The notes under the pieces are model-generated. The model was not told the DNA's origin. It was given only the letters and a program-made list of their open reading frames with translations, and searched no databases. A stretch of DNA of 45,415 bases from an uncultured Planctomycetales bacterium (GTDB lineage: Bacteria; Planctomycetota; Planctomycetia; Isosphaerales; Isosphaeraceae): assembly GCA_903926465.1 (NCBI GenBank), contig CAIYJE010000051.1:1-45415 (forward strand), read 5' to 3'. Shown here piece by piece: positions 35,005 through 43,625 of this stretch. The position numbers and the translations under genes were made by a program. Within the stretch, counting starts at the first letter, position 1; each line of letters opens with the position of its first letter.

Positions 35005-36114
35005 ATGGCCATGGCCTTGAAGAAACTTTCCATTCACGGCTTCAAGTCGATTGAAAAACTCCAAGATTTCGCGATTGAGAATTTGACCGTACTGATTGGC
35101 GCCAATGGCGCGGGAAAGAGTAACTTCGTAGATTTTTTTCGGATGCTTCGGGCACTGGCTGATGAAGCATTCCAGAGCTTTGTGAACGCCCAGGGGGGCG
35201 GCGACGGCCTGCTTTTCCTTGGTCCCAAGCGAACGCCCCAGATCTCGGCACACCTTGAGTTTGGACAGAATTCCTATAGCTTTGTTCTGGAACCCACGGC
35301 CGGCGGCACACTTCAGGTCAAAGAAGAACGCGTTTCTTACATACCCAGCGGTAGCGGTTCCTCCCTTTCACGTGGGGCGATGGAATCTGCACTTAAAGGC
35401 AATCGAAGCGTCCAAAGTCCGCATTGGGACGTCCCAGGTGTTCCCCATTACGTGTATGCAGCGGTCTCAAACTGGACGGTTTACCATTTTCATGATACGA
35501 GTTCCCTCGCCCTTATGCGGCGTGATCAAGCGGTGCGTGACTGGGCGCGTTTCCGGCACGACGCGTCCAATATCGCGTCATTTTTATTAAATCTTCAGAA
35601 TGAGCAGGCAGAAAGCTACACCCTGATTCGTGATACCGTGCGACTGATTGCGCCGTACTTTGATGACTTTCAGTTGCGGCCCCAAACACGTGGCGGCGAT
35701 GAGCAGGTACGGCTTGAGTGGCTACAGAAGGGGAGCGATTTCCCATTCCAGCCCAACCAGCTCTCCGATGGAACGATCCGCTTCATTTGCCTGGCAACCG
35801 CACTGTTACAACCAAACCCGCCGGCGACCATTGTGATTGACGAGCCAGAACTGGGCCTCCATCCGTTTGCGCTCGCCTTGCTGGCAGGCCTCATCAAATC
35901 GGCTTCTGAGCGCACCCAGGTCATCCTCTCTACCCAATCTCCCAATCTGCTCGATTTTTTTGAAGCTAATCAGATTGTGGTGGTAAACCGTCATAATGGG
36001 GCCTCTCTTTTTGAACGTCTCGACCCTGAAGCACTGAAGGAATGGATGGAAGAATACTCGGTGGGCGAACTCTGGCAAAAGAACGTGGTGCAGGGGGGGC
36101 CCACCCGTGAATAA
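35005..36114 (+). CDS. AAA/ABC-type ATPase (RecF/OLD-like, AAA_21) of a two-gene defence-like unit
   Basis: 369 residues. It opens LKKLSIHGFKSIEKLQDFAI, typical of RecF/SMC-like ATPases. Walker A GANGAGKSN (32-40), signature-like LSDGT (253-257), Walker B with IVIDEPELGLHP (276-287), and STQSPNLLDFF (switch His replaced by Gln). The region looks clearly lower in GC than the flanking genes. Its TAA lies inside the start of the next gene (8-nt overlap, GTGAATAA), which encodes a DUF4276/TOPRIM-like protein. Such ATPase + TOPRIM-like pairs are known in phage defence (OLD/Gabija/PARIS/AbiL-type logic). A named system cannot be fixed by eye. Confidence 0.88.
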   Translation: MAMALKKLSIHGFKSIEKLQDFAIENLTVLIGANGAGKSNFVDFFRMLRALADEAFQSFVNAQGGGDGLLFLGPKRTPQISAHLEFGQNSYSFVLEPTAGGTLQVKEERVSYIPSGSGSSLSRGAMESALKGNRSVQSPHWDVPGVPHYVYAAVSNWTVYHFHDTSSLALMRRDQAVRDWARFRHDASNIASFLLNLQNEQAESYTLIRDTVRLIAPYFDDFQLRPQTRGGDEQVRLEWLQKGSDFPFQPNQLSDGTIRFICLATALLQPNPPATIVIDEPELGLHPFALALLAGLIKSASERTQVILSTQSPNLLDFFEANQIVVVNRHNGASLFERLDPEALKEWMEEYSVGELWQKNVVQGGPTRE

Positions 36115-36789
36115 GCTGACCGTGATCGTTGAGGGACTAACCGAGCAAGCCTTCGTGCGTGATCAGCTTGATGCGCACCTTGCACGTTTCAACATCAAGG
36201 CATTCCCAATACTTCCGGGCACAAACACGGCAATCGAGGTGGAATCAGAAACTGGAACCAGGCCCGCCAGGATATTATCAAGGTCTTGAAACAAGGCGGC
36301 TATTGCTCGACCATGTTCGACTATTATGGCATGCCTGAAGACTGGCCTGGACGAGCCCAGGCGAGTTCCAGGCCTTGGGAGCAACGGGCCGCATTTGTTG
36401 AGCAGATGGTCAGCGCCGAGATTCAGAAGCAGCTGGATGACCGGTTCAATCCGCAGTTGTTCATCCCCTATGTGCAGCTTCATGAGTTTGAAGCGCTGGC
36501 GTTTGCCAAGGTTGAAACGTTGGTGGAAGTGGTGTCACCGCTTCATAAGGGCCGGGCAGACCATCTGCTTGAGAGTTTCCAAAAAATCCTCAAGCAAGCG
36601 GGGGCACCTGAAGCGATCAATGATAGCTATGAAACTTGCCCCTCACGGCGGATCCTGAAACTGGTTCCCGCGTACACGAAAACCGCACAGGGACCAATTG
36701 TGACGGGTCGAATTGGGATCGAGACCCTGCGCCAGCGGTGCCCACATTTTGCAAGCTGGCTGAGCCGGCTCGAACAACTTAACACCTGA
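36107..36789 (+). pseudogene. DUF4276 / TOPRIM-like gene split by a frameshift
   Basis: GTG 36107 opens MNKLTVIVEGLTEQAFVRDQ, with the VEGxTE acidic motif, and continues to FPILPGTN. It then runs into a stop at 36289. The adjacent frame reads GNRGGIRNWNQARQDIIKVL and KQGGYCSTMFDYYGMPEDWPG, then FIPYVQLHEFEALAF, PEAINDSYETCPSRRIL, ...IGIETLRQRCPHFASWLSRL: the rest of DUF4276. One extra base, or two missing, near 36225-36235 explains the break; rejoined length would be about 227 residues, normal for the family. No canonical slippery heptamer was found, so mutation or a sequence error is more likely than programmed shift. Confidence 0.82.
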
Positions 36790-36822
36790 CCCGATCCACC
36801 TGGCAACCGCGACTACTCCTCG

Positions 36823-38238
36823 CTACACCAGAATCTCTTGCACCACGCGGCCAGAGACGTCGGTCAGGCGGTAGTCTCGCCCAGAGTGGCGATACGTGAG
36901 CCGGGTATGGTCCAGGCCCATCAGGTGCAAGATGGTGGCATGAAAGTCATGCACATGCACCGGGTTTCGACCCACGCGAATGCCGTGCTCGTCAGACTCT
37001 CCATAGGTAATCCCCGGCTTCACCCCCGCGCCGGCCAGCCACGACGAAAACACCCAGTGGTGATGCTCACGCCCCTGGGCATTGGCCGCCGCATTGAACG
37101 GGGTCCGGCCAAACTCGGTCGTCCACACCACCAGGGTGTCGTCCAGCATGCCACGCTGCTTCAAATCTTTGAGTAGGCCGGCCGTCGCCTGGTCCACGTT
37201 TCTGGCCAGCGGCTGGTGCGTCATCATGTCGCCATGCGCATCCCAGTTATTCGAGGAACCCACGTCGATCAGCTCGATGAACCGAACCCCACGCTCGGCC
37301 AGACGCCGGGCCACCAGGCATTGCCAGGCAAACCCCTTGGTACTGCCCCGTTCCAGCCCGTAAAGCTTCAAGGTGGCGTCTGTCTCGTGCGCCAGGTCAA
37401 ACACCTCGGGCATCTCTGCCTGCATCCCGTACGCCGTTTCAAACGACCGGATGCGCGCGGCCAGTAACGGGTCGGTGGCATGCGCATGCAGATGCCGCGT
37501 GTTCATCCGGTCCATCAGACCCAGTTCCAGCTCTTGCAGCTTGGAACTGGCCGCCCGGCGCTGGATGTTGGCCACCGGGTCAGCACCCGGTACTACCAGG
37601 GTCCCCTGGTGCGAACCAGGCAAGAAGTCACTGCCCCACACCTGGCCGCCCGCGTACGGAGACTGGGGCGCAATGACCACGAACGACGGCAAGTTCCGGT
37701 TCTCGGTCCCCAGCCCATAACTGACCCAAGACCCAATGCTGGGCCTCACAAACGTGAACGAGCCGGTGTGAATGCCCAGGGTCGCCTCATAATGGTTCGT
37801 ATGGTCCGACTCCATCGAGCGAATCACGCACAAATCGTCGACATATCCGGCCATGTGTGGAAACAGGCCACTGACCTCGGTACCAGACTGGCCATGCGGC
37901 TTGAACTCCCACTGGGGCCGCTTCAGGTACATCTCATAGCTGCCCTTGCGCCCCTGAAACTCATTCACGGCCACCGTTTTGCCGGCATCGCTGAATAAAC
38001 GGGGCCGGTGGTCCCAGGAATCAACGTGCGAAACCCCGCCGCTCATGTACAGGAAGATGACGCTTTTGGCCTTGCCCGGGAAATGGCCAGGCCGGGGGGC
38101 TAGAGGATCGGCCTGAACTGGGCGCGGAGAATCTTCGGCCAGCAGTTCCGAGACCAGGCCCGGCAACAGCATCGAACCGCCCATCAAAGACCGGAGCACG
38201 CCACGGCGTGAAGGATCCACAGGTCGAAGAATGCTCAT
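36823..38238 (-). CDS. DUF1501 family Tat-exported protein (second copy)
   Basis: 471 residues. The start MSILRPVDPSRRGVLRSLMG has the twin Arg of a Tat signal followed by a hydrophobic stretch. DUF1501 markers: VIFLYMSGGVSHVDSWDHRP, LFPHMAGYVDDLCVIRSME, GSWVSYGLGTENRNLPSFVV, FAWQCLVARRLAERGVRFIEL, NNWDAHGDM, LVVWTTEFGRTPFN, REHHHWVFSSWLAGAGVKPG, ILHLMGLDHTRLTYRHSGRDYRLT. It is the partner of the large PSD1 gene upstream (270-bp gap). Its stop faces the DUF4276 gene 33 bp away. Confidence 0.95.
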   Translation of the reverse strand: MSILRPVDPSRRGVLRSLMGGSMLLPGLVSELLAEDSPRPVQADPLAPRPGHFPGKAKSVIFLYMSGGVSHVDSWDHRPRLFSDAGKTVAVNEFQGRKGSYEMYLKRPQWEFKPHGQSGTEVSGLFPHMAGYVDDLCVIRSMESDHTNHYEATLGIHTGSFTFVRPSIGSWVSYGLGTENRNLPSFVVIAPQSPYAGGQVWGSDFLPGSHQGTLVVPGADPVANIQRRAASSKLQELELGLMDRMNTRHLHAHATDPLLAARIRSFETAYGMQAEMPEVFDLAHETDATLKLYGLERGSTKGFAWQCLVARRLAERGVRFIELIDVGSSNNWDAHGDMMTHQPLARNVDQATAGLLKDLKQRGMLDDTLVVWTTEFGRTPFNAAANAQGREHHHWVFSSWLAGAGVKPGITYGESDEHGIRVGRNPVHVHDFHATILHLMGLDHTRLTYRHSGRDYRLTDVSGRVVQEILV

Positions 38239-38372
38239 ACGAATCCTCCCAAGGGACCAAGGTTGAAGGCGAAATCACACCGGGTAGAGAGCAAGGCCAA
38301 AGCGAGCGGTTCACGATTGAACTGCACCTGAACGAATGCTAAACCCTGGCGGCGATGTTCGCTTCCGGTGTA

Positions 38373-38439
38373 GGACAGCCGCCCTCGGCTGTCCTCTGAC
38401 TTGTTGACAAGCTTGAAGAGATAGCCAAAGGCGGCTGTC
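38373..38439. repeat. Pair of GACAGCCG-type hairpin repeats, second locus
   Basis: A perfect 9-bp stem GGACAGCCG / CGGCTGTCC (38373-38394, loop CCCT) and, 26 bp on, GATAGCC / GGCTGTC (38420-38439). They sit between the large PSD1 gene and its DUF1501 partner. Same design as 33242-33304 but in reverse orientation of the perfect and imperfect members. Confidence 0.7.
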
Positions 38440-38508
38440 CCCCATTCGAAAAAGCAGCGAACCGGCAAACTTCACTCGCTTCCGTGTGCAACCCCAGGGG
38501 AAACCGTT

Positions 38509-41500
38509 CTAGTTCACATGCAAAAATTCGTTACTGGCCAGCAAGGTGCGCAGGTAGGCGGCCAGGGAACGCAGCTCGGGATTGTTCAGGTTCAAGCCAG
38601 CTAGTTCACCGCGGTAGGCCGACAAAAATTGCACCGCCTCGGCCCGCTCGGCCTGGGTGGGTACCCGCCCCAAGGCCTGGCGCCAGGCCAGCTCAATCTG
38701 GGCTGGTTCATCAGTTCCGGCCACCGTCAGCAACCGCCCGGCCCACTTCTCGGATTTCTCATAGACCATGGGATCATTGAGAAAGAACAGAGCCTGGGTG
38801 GGCACGGTGGTCGTTTGCCGCTGAGGGGTCGAGGCATTGGGATCGGCCCCATCGAACAGGGCCAGAAACGGGTGCCGCTTGAGCCGCTGCGTCATCAGGT
38901 ACAGGCTGCGCTGGTTGTGGTCATACACGGCCAGGAAGGGGGCGTGCTGGCTAAAGCCCCAGCTCAACGGGGAGGGGAACGGATGCTCGCCTGATCCGCC
39001 CGGCGTCCGATCCAGCTCGCCGCTGACCGCCAGAATAGCATCGCGAATTTCTTCGGCACTCAACCGCCGCTGGGGATAGCCCACCAGAAGCCCAGCCCGA
39101 TCAAGGGCCGGGTCAGGCGAGCCGCCGTTCTGCGGATCAGACGCTTGTTGATAGGTGGAACTGTTCATGATCAAGCGGTGCATGGCCTTGATCGACCAGC
39201 CGTTCCCGACAAACTGGGTGGCCAGGTAATCCAGCAACTCAGGATGGCTGGGCGGCTGTCCACGCACGCCGAAGTCGTTGGGGGTTTTCACCAGGCCCTG
39301 GCCAAAGTGATACTGCCAGATGCGGTTCATCATCACCCGCGCGGTGAGCGGGTTTTCGGGCCGGGTCAGCCACTCCGCCAGCTCCAGCCGACCACTGCCG
39401 GTGGCACCCGGCGGCAAGGTACCGCCGCCCAGCACCTTCAAAAACCCGCGCGGCACTTCGGCCCCTGGCTGGTCAGGCTCTCCCCGCTGCTGAAGCCGCA
39501 CATTGTGGGGCGTGCCTTCAACCACGCCATAGGTCATGGGATACGGCCCGCTGACCAGCAACCGGCTCAGATCCCGGCTCAGGTCGTCGGTATGAGCTTT
39601 GAGCGCGGCAAGCTGGCCGCGAATCTCGGCGGCCCGGGCACGCCTGGCCGGCTGATCGCCAACCATCTCCACCGCCGGCGCATCGGGCAAGGGCAGGGGA
39701 CTGGCCGAGATCACGAACTGGTCCACATCCAGCGCCGGCCGCACGCCAGCCATGTGGCCATAGCTATCAATAAAGGTATAGTCAATGCCGCCATCCCAGG
39801 CGCTGACCAGCTCACCCTCAAAGTTCAGCTGGCCCGCGTCTGACGCCAGAATTCCCTGGTACGTTTTCTGGTTGAGATTGAGCGTGAGTTGCACCTGGTA
39901 CCAGCGGCCAATTTCAAGCGGGCCCACCGGGCCTATCACCGTGCCACTCTTGCGGAAGAAGGTGGTGCCATTGAAGAACAGCTCAATGGCCGCCGAATTA
40001 CCAGGCCCGTGCCCCAGATAATAGCGCCAAGTGCCCGCGCCTCCAGCCGCCTGACTGACAGGCCGGAAGTCCAAACTCACGAACAAGCGACCATCGTCGG
40101 CCGGCTTGATATTCGCCAGCGCCAGGCCAAAGCCGTCATATTCACCACGGTTCGGCGCATGAATTCCCAGCTTGCCGGCCGGGAACTGGTTCCGGAACGG
40201 GCTCTGAGAACCATCAGAAATCTTCACCACACTATTGGGACCCGGGTTCCACGGGGCCGATGGTGCCGCGCCTGCAGTTTGCAACTCCAGATCACCGTCC
40301 AGGCCGGTCAGCGTGAGCAGCTCCGCATTCAAGCCCACCACGTTCGATGCCTGGGCCGCCGTGGCTGGACGGACAGAGACCGGCGCCAAGGCCGCGTCTT
40401 GCACCGCCAGATTGTCAAATTCCAAGGCCGGTACCGCCCCTTGCCCCTGGATCTTCACAAGCGCAACCGCCGCCGTGCGCAAGCCGGCAACGGGCAACGG
40501 GGCCAGCTCAATAACCTCACCAGACGTTCCCAGCCGGCCCGCCACCGTCCCAGCCTCAAGGTCAAGCACAAGCTGAAGGTTCTGCCACAGCCCGGGCTTG
40601 AGCGACACCGGTACACCCATCGCTTCACCGGCCTGCAACGTCAACGATTCCGCCGAGATCCAGGCCGTAACCACCGGCGCACCGCCCACCGGGCCGAGCG
40701 AAAGACCATGCCGACCGGTTTGTTGAGAGGTTGCACCGGCCACCCGGAGATCCAGGTTCAAATAAACATGGGAAGCATTCCGGGCCGTGAGCGCAGGGTG
40801 AATCGCCTGCTCAATCTGGTACCCCTCTGGCCCGGCCGGAATACTGGCACCCACCCGGCCACCTGCGTACAGGTTCTGGAACGGGCTCTGGGCGGCGGCG
40901 GTTACCGCAATCTTCCCCTGGTACAGCCAAGGGGGAACCAGCACGCCGTTACTGCCGCCGGCCGCAGGGGCCTGAAGCTCAAAGTCGCCATCCATCTCGT
41001 GCAAAGACCGCAGCACGCCCGCCGGCGCAGCCTGGCCGGCGGCCGCCAGCTCGGCCCGCAATGCCGCCAGCTTCTGCTCATGCGCTCGCCAGAGTGTCTT
41101 GGACTCCGCGGGCGGTACCAGCGGCAGCATCGACCGCACTTTTTGCTTCTGTTCCGAACCTGGGAACGCATACCGGCTACTGTCAAAAATGCCATAAAGG
41201 GCGTAGTAGTCTTGCGCGGACACCGGATCAAACTTGTGATCATGGCAGCGGGCACAGCCCAGGCTCAGGCCCAGCACGCTCTGGCCCAGCGTGTCAATAG
41301 TGTCTTGGATCGTCAAATGATGATAATTCTCAGAATCGAACCCGAACCGGCGTGAGATCGCCAGGTAGCCGGTGGCGGCCGCCTGCTCTGCGTATCGCTC
41401 TACCGGGCCGGCGCCGCCCAGAATGTCGCCGGCCAACTGCTCACGCAAGAACGCGTCATAGGGCTTGTCGGCATGGAACGCGTTCACCACATACTGGCGA

Positions 41501-42276
41501 TACCGCCAGGCCAGCGGCACCGGGTAATCGGCCGTCTCACCGGCCGTATCGGCATACCGCACCACGTCCAGCCAGTGCCGTCCCCACCGCTCACCATAAG
41601 CCGGTGATTCCAGCAAACGATCAACCAGGGCCGCAAACGCCTCTGGAGCCTCATCACACTCAAACGCCTCAACCTCTTCGGCCGTGGGTGGCAACCCGGT
41701 CAGGTCAAACGTGGCCCGGCGGATCAGGGTGCGTTTGTCGGCCCGTGGCGCAGGCCCCACGCCGGCCGCTTCCTGGAGGGCCAGCACAAAACGGTCGGGC
41801 GGGGTTTGCACCCAGGCCAGGTTCTGCACGGCGGGCGGGTTGGGATTTTGCACCGGCTCAAACGCCCAGTGCCGAGCCGCCACGAATTTGGCCGTGTTTT
41901 CAGGCCAGACCGCACCGGCCTTGACCCAGGCCACAAAGTCGGCCACCTGGTCGGGCCGAAGGGTTTTGTCACGCTCGGGCGGCATGGCCGACACACCGTC
42001 GGCCCCCGTGAGCGCCAGGATGAGCAGGCTGTCTTCGGGGTTCCCCGGCTCAATCGCCGGCCCCGAGCTGCCCCCCTGAACCAGGGCGGACCGACTATCC
42101 ACCCGCAACCGAGCCGACGTCTTGAGGTCACCATGACAGCGGAAACAGGTGCCAAGCAGGACCGGCCGGATCTTGGCCTCAAAGAAATCGTCAGGGTCGC
42201 CCGCCTGCACCCCGGTCAAGGGGAGACAGAGCCAACCCAGGGTCAGCAACCAAACCGGTGCGCTGGTTCGTTTCAT
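38509..42276 (-). CDS. Large PSCyt1 / DUF1549 / DUF1553 protein with two lectin-like inserts
   Basis: 1255 residues from ATG 42276; the signal peptide (SAPVWLLTLGWLCLPLTGVQA) decides this start over an upstream one lying in repeat DNA. Cytochrome C domain: GTCFRCHGDLKTSARLRVDS and SLLILALTGADGVSAMPPE. DUF1549: LIRRATFDLTGLPPTAEEVEAF, YGERWGRHWLDVVRYADTAGE, CARCHDHKFDPVSAQDYYAL. The middle, about residues 440-870, holds two similar LamG/concanavalin-like modules (DGDFELQAP..SPFQNLYAGGRVG and DGDLELQTA..SPFRNQFPAGKLG). DUF1553 then follows: GSGRLELAEWLTRPENPLTARVMMNRIWQYHFGQGLV. It is about 270 residues longer than the 981-aa relative in this window. Confidence 0.94.
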   Translation of the reverse strand: MKRTSAPVWLLTLGWLCLPLTGVQAGDPDDFFEAKIRPVLLGTCFRCHGDLKTSARLRVDSRSALVQGGSSGPAIEPGNPEDSLLILALTGADGVSAMPPERDKTLRPDQVADFVAWVKAGAVWPENTAKFVAARHWAFEPVQNPNPPAVQNLAWVQTPPDRFVLALQEAAGVGPAPRADKRTLIRRATFDLTGLPPTAEEVEAFECDEAPEAFAALVDRLLESPAYGERWGRHWLDVVRYADTAGETADYPVPLAWRYRQYVVNAFHADKPYDAFLREQLAGDILGGAGPVERYAEQAAATGYLAISRRFGFDSENYHHLTIQDTIDTLGQSVLGLSLGCARCHDHKFDPVSAQDYYALYGIFDSSRYAFPGSEQKQKVRSMLPLVPPAESKTLWRAHEQKLAALRAELAAAGQAAPAGVLRSLHEMDGDFELQAPAAGGSNGVLVPPWLYQGKIAVTAAAQSPFQNLYAGGRVGASIPAGPEGYQIEQAIHPALTARNASHVYLNLDLRVAGATSQQTGRHGLSLGPVGGAPVVTAWISAESLTLQAGEAMGVPVSLKPGLWQNLQLVLDLEAGTVAGRLGTSGEVIELAPLPVAGLRTAAVALVKIQGQGAVPALEFDNLAVQDAALAPVSVRPATAAQASNVVGLNAELLTLTGLDGDLELQTAGAAPSAPWNPGPNSVVKISDGSQSPFRNQFPAGKLGIHAPNRGEYDGFGLALANIKPADDGRLFVSLDFRPVSQAAGGAGTWRYYLGHGPGNSAAIELFFNGTTFFRKSGTVIGPVGPLEIGRWYQVQLTLNLNQKTYQGILASDAGQLNFEGELVSAWDGGIDYTFIDSYGHMAGVRPALDVDQFVISASPLPLPDAPAVEMVGDQPARRARAAEIRGQLAALKAHTDDLSRDLSRLLVSGPYPMTYGVVEGTPHNVRLQQRGEPDQPGAEVPRGFLKVLGGGTLPPGATGSGRLELAEWLTRPENPLTARVMMNRIWQYHFGQGLVKTPNDFGVRGQPPSHPELLDYLATQFVGNGWSIKAMHRLIMNSSTYQQASDPQNGGSPDPALDRAGLLVGYPQRRLSAEEIRDAILAVSGELDRTPGGSGEHPFPSPLSWGFSQHAPFLAVYDHNQRSLYLMTQRLKRHPFLALFDGADPNASTPQRQTTTVPTQALFFLNDPMVYEKSEKWAGRLLTVAGTDEPAQIELAWRQALGRVPTQAERAEAVQFLSAYRGELAGLNLNNPELRSLAAYLRTLLASNEFLHVN

Positions 42277-42301
42277 GGCAGAACGCTCGTGCTTCACGGG
42301 G

Positions 42302-42385
42302 AATGCCGCAACGGCGTGGTGGGGATAGGCGAGCAAGATTGCAGGCGGCTGAATTCAGCTTAACCGATTCCGGGCGGGGAAGGAG
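42302..42385. repeat. 84-bp direct repeat, copy A (flanks the toxin-antitoxin module)
   Basis: Closely matches 43134-43217 in the same orientation, with about six mismatches over 84 bp. It lies between the PSD1 start and the VapC stop. On the minus strand it reads SVKLNSAACNLARLSPPRRC in one frame in both copies, but this is not a gene. Confidence 0.85.
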
Positions 42386-42399
42386 ATCGACTCTGCCCC

Positions 42400-42786
42400 C
42401 TACCAAAGCCGAGCCACGCCGTAGGCGTCAAAAGCCCGATCCGCAGAGACCAAGATCAGCCCTTCGGTTTGCGCAGTTGCACCAAGCAGACGGTCGAACG
42501 GGTCTTTATGATGCAATACCAGGGTCGTCAGCGGCTCAATATGCTGCGCTTCCATTGGAAGGAGATGAATATCAGCCGCCGTCAAGCTTGCAGGAAACAT
42601 CTGGCCAAATGGTTCTGGTAGCGGCAATTTGCCAATGCGGTTTTTGAAGGCAATCTCCAACAGGCTGATGGGCGACACCCACCGTATGTTCAGGGGATCC
42701 AGAATTGCCGTGAGCGCCACTTGGGACAACTTGGGGTCGTTGGCAAGGAACCAGAGAATGACGTGGGTATCAAGCAACAGGCTCAT
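42400..42786 (-). CDS. vapC: VapC-like PIN-domain toxin
   Basis: 128 residues. PIN-domain RNase with the acidic metal-binding residues in place: D6 (LLLDTHVILWF), E44 (SLLEIAFKNR), D98 (HHKDPFDRLLGATA) and D116 (VSADRAFDAYG). Such toxins cut tRNA or rRNA and are held inactive by the antitoxin. ATG 42786 overlaps the antitoxin TGA by 4 nt (ATGA). The module is bracketed by an 84-bp direct repeat, suggesting it arrived or could move as a cassette. Confidence 0.93.
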   Translation of the reverse strand: MSLLLDTHVILWFLANDPKLSQVALTAILDPLNIRWVSPISLLEIAFKNRIGKLPLPEPFGQMFPASLTAADIHLLPMEAQHIEPLTTLVLHHKDPFDRLLGATAQTEGLILVSADRAFDAYGVARLW

Positions 42787-43043
42787 TCCATGTACTCTCG
42801 CATTTCCTCCAGCGGTTCCTTGAAGTCCGCCGGAATCACAAGCCGGCCCTCGTACTGGCCAGCTCTGGGCACGCCTGTGACCGGGGGCCGAGGCCGCGCC
42901 GGCTGTACACGGGTGGTTCGTGAAACCATCAACCGGGCAACCGGACGATCATTTTCCATGATCGTCACACACTCACCGGGCGCAAGCCGATGGACCAGGT
43001 CCGCCAGATTCGCCTGCGCTTCCTGAAGGGTAACGATCGGCAT
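42783..43043 (-). CDS. Phd/YefM-type antitoxin
   Basis: 86 residues from ATG 43043, with GGAAGAG 5 nt upstream. The N-terminus MPIVTLQEAQANLADLVHRL and GECVTIMENDRPVARLM is the Phd/YefM DNA-binding fold. The Pro/Arg-rich middle and acidic end (ADFKEPLEEMREYME) would wrap the PIN toxin. The frame is open upstream to 43259, but that stretch is translated repeat DNA. First gene of the operon, probably autoregulated. Confidence 0.92.
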   Translation of the reverse strand: MPIVTLQEAQANLADLVHRLAPGECVTIMENDRPVARLMVSRTTRVQPARPRPPVTGVPRAGQYEGRLVIPADFKEPLEEMREYME

Positions 43044-43625
43044 CAGATCTCTTCCTGAATCCCAAAGGTGCCACTCACAATGGAACAGACACCATGTCAG
43101 TATCACGATTCTCCGCAGACGGTACCTTTGCAAAATGCTGCAACGGCGTGGCGGGGATAGGCGAGCAAGATTGCAGGCGGCTGAATTCAGTTTAACCGAT
43201 CCCGGGCGGGAAAGGGGACGCCAGCCACGGTCACTTCGACTCTTGCTCTGGTGGCACAAGCCAACCGCAATGCCCCCCTAAACCAGACCCATGCCCGCCC
43301 GCATACCTCCATCCACATTGCAAAGTCCCCAGGGCCAGAATCCAACCCCGCAACCAGCCATGCACGCAGACACGGATGGCCAATTTCTCTGAAAGTGCAT
43401 GGATGCTGACCCAATTTATTGGCCATTGAAAGAATAGGTAGCCCATTTTTTGCTATTTATAGGCTTACCCAAACTATTTTCGAAAAAATTTCGGCTCTGC
43501 TGTTAGATTTCGGCCCAAACACCCCTCTAGTACTGTGCCGAATATTACGCCCGGTTTTCGGGCGCGGTTCGCGGCCCCCGCTGGGGGGCGATTTCTGCGA
43601 GACCAGATGCACAGGAGTCCACCTT
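43044..43625. other. Intergenic region between the toxin-antitoxin module and the PEP-CTERM gene
   Basis: About 580 bp. Holds repeat copy B (43134-43217) and then, at about 43430-43540, an AT-rich stretch likely to carry the promoter of the PEP-CTERM gene. Open frames at 43187-43426 and nearby have no ribosome site or family character. Confidence 0.4.
43134..43217. repeat. 84-bp direct repeat, copy B
   Basis: Second copy of the 84-bp repeat, upstream of the antitoxin gene and in the same orientation as copy A. The 832-bp offset between copies encloses the whole toxin-antitoxin operon. Confidence 0.85.

Noticed and set aside
36220-36240. Programmed ribosomal frameshift in the DUF4276 gene
   Set aside because: No X-XXY-YYZ slippery heptamer or clear downstream pseudoknot could be found at the switch point.
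36107-36289. 60-aa protein as an independent gene
   Set aside because: It is the N-terminus of DUF4276 cut off by a frameshift, not a separate small gene.
38235-38468. 77-codon frame on the minus strand between PSD1 and DUF1501
   Set aside because: Mostly a translation of the paired GACAGCCG repeat; overlaps the DUF1501 start.
42783-43259. 158-aa version of the antitoxin
   Set aside because: The extra N-terminus is translated from the 84-bp repeat; ATG 43043 has the ribosome site and matches the Phd fold.
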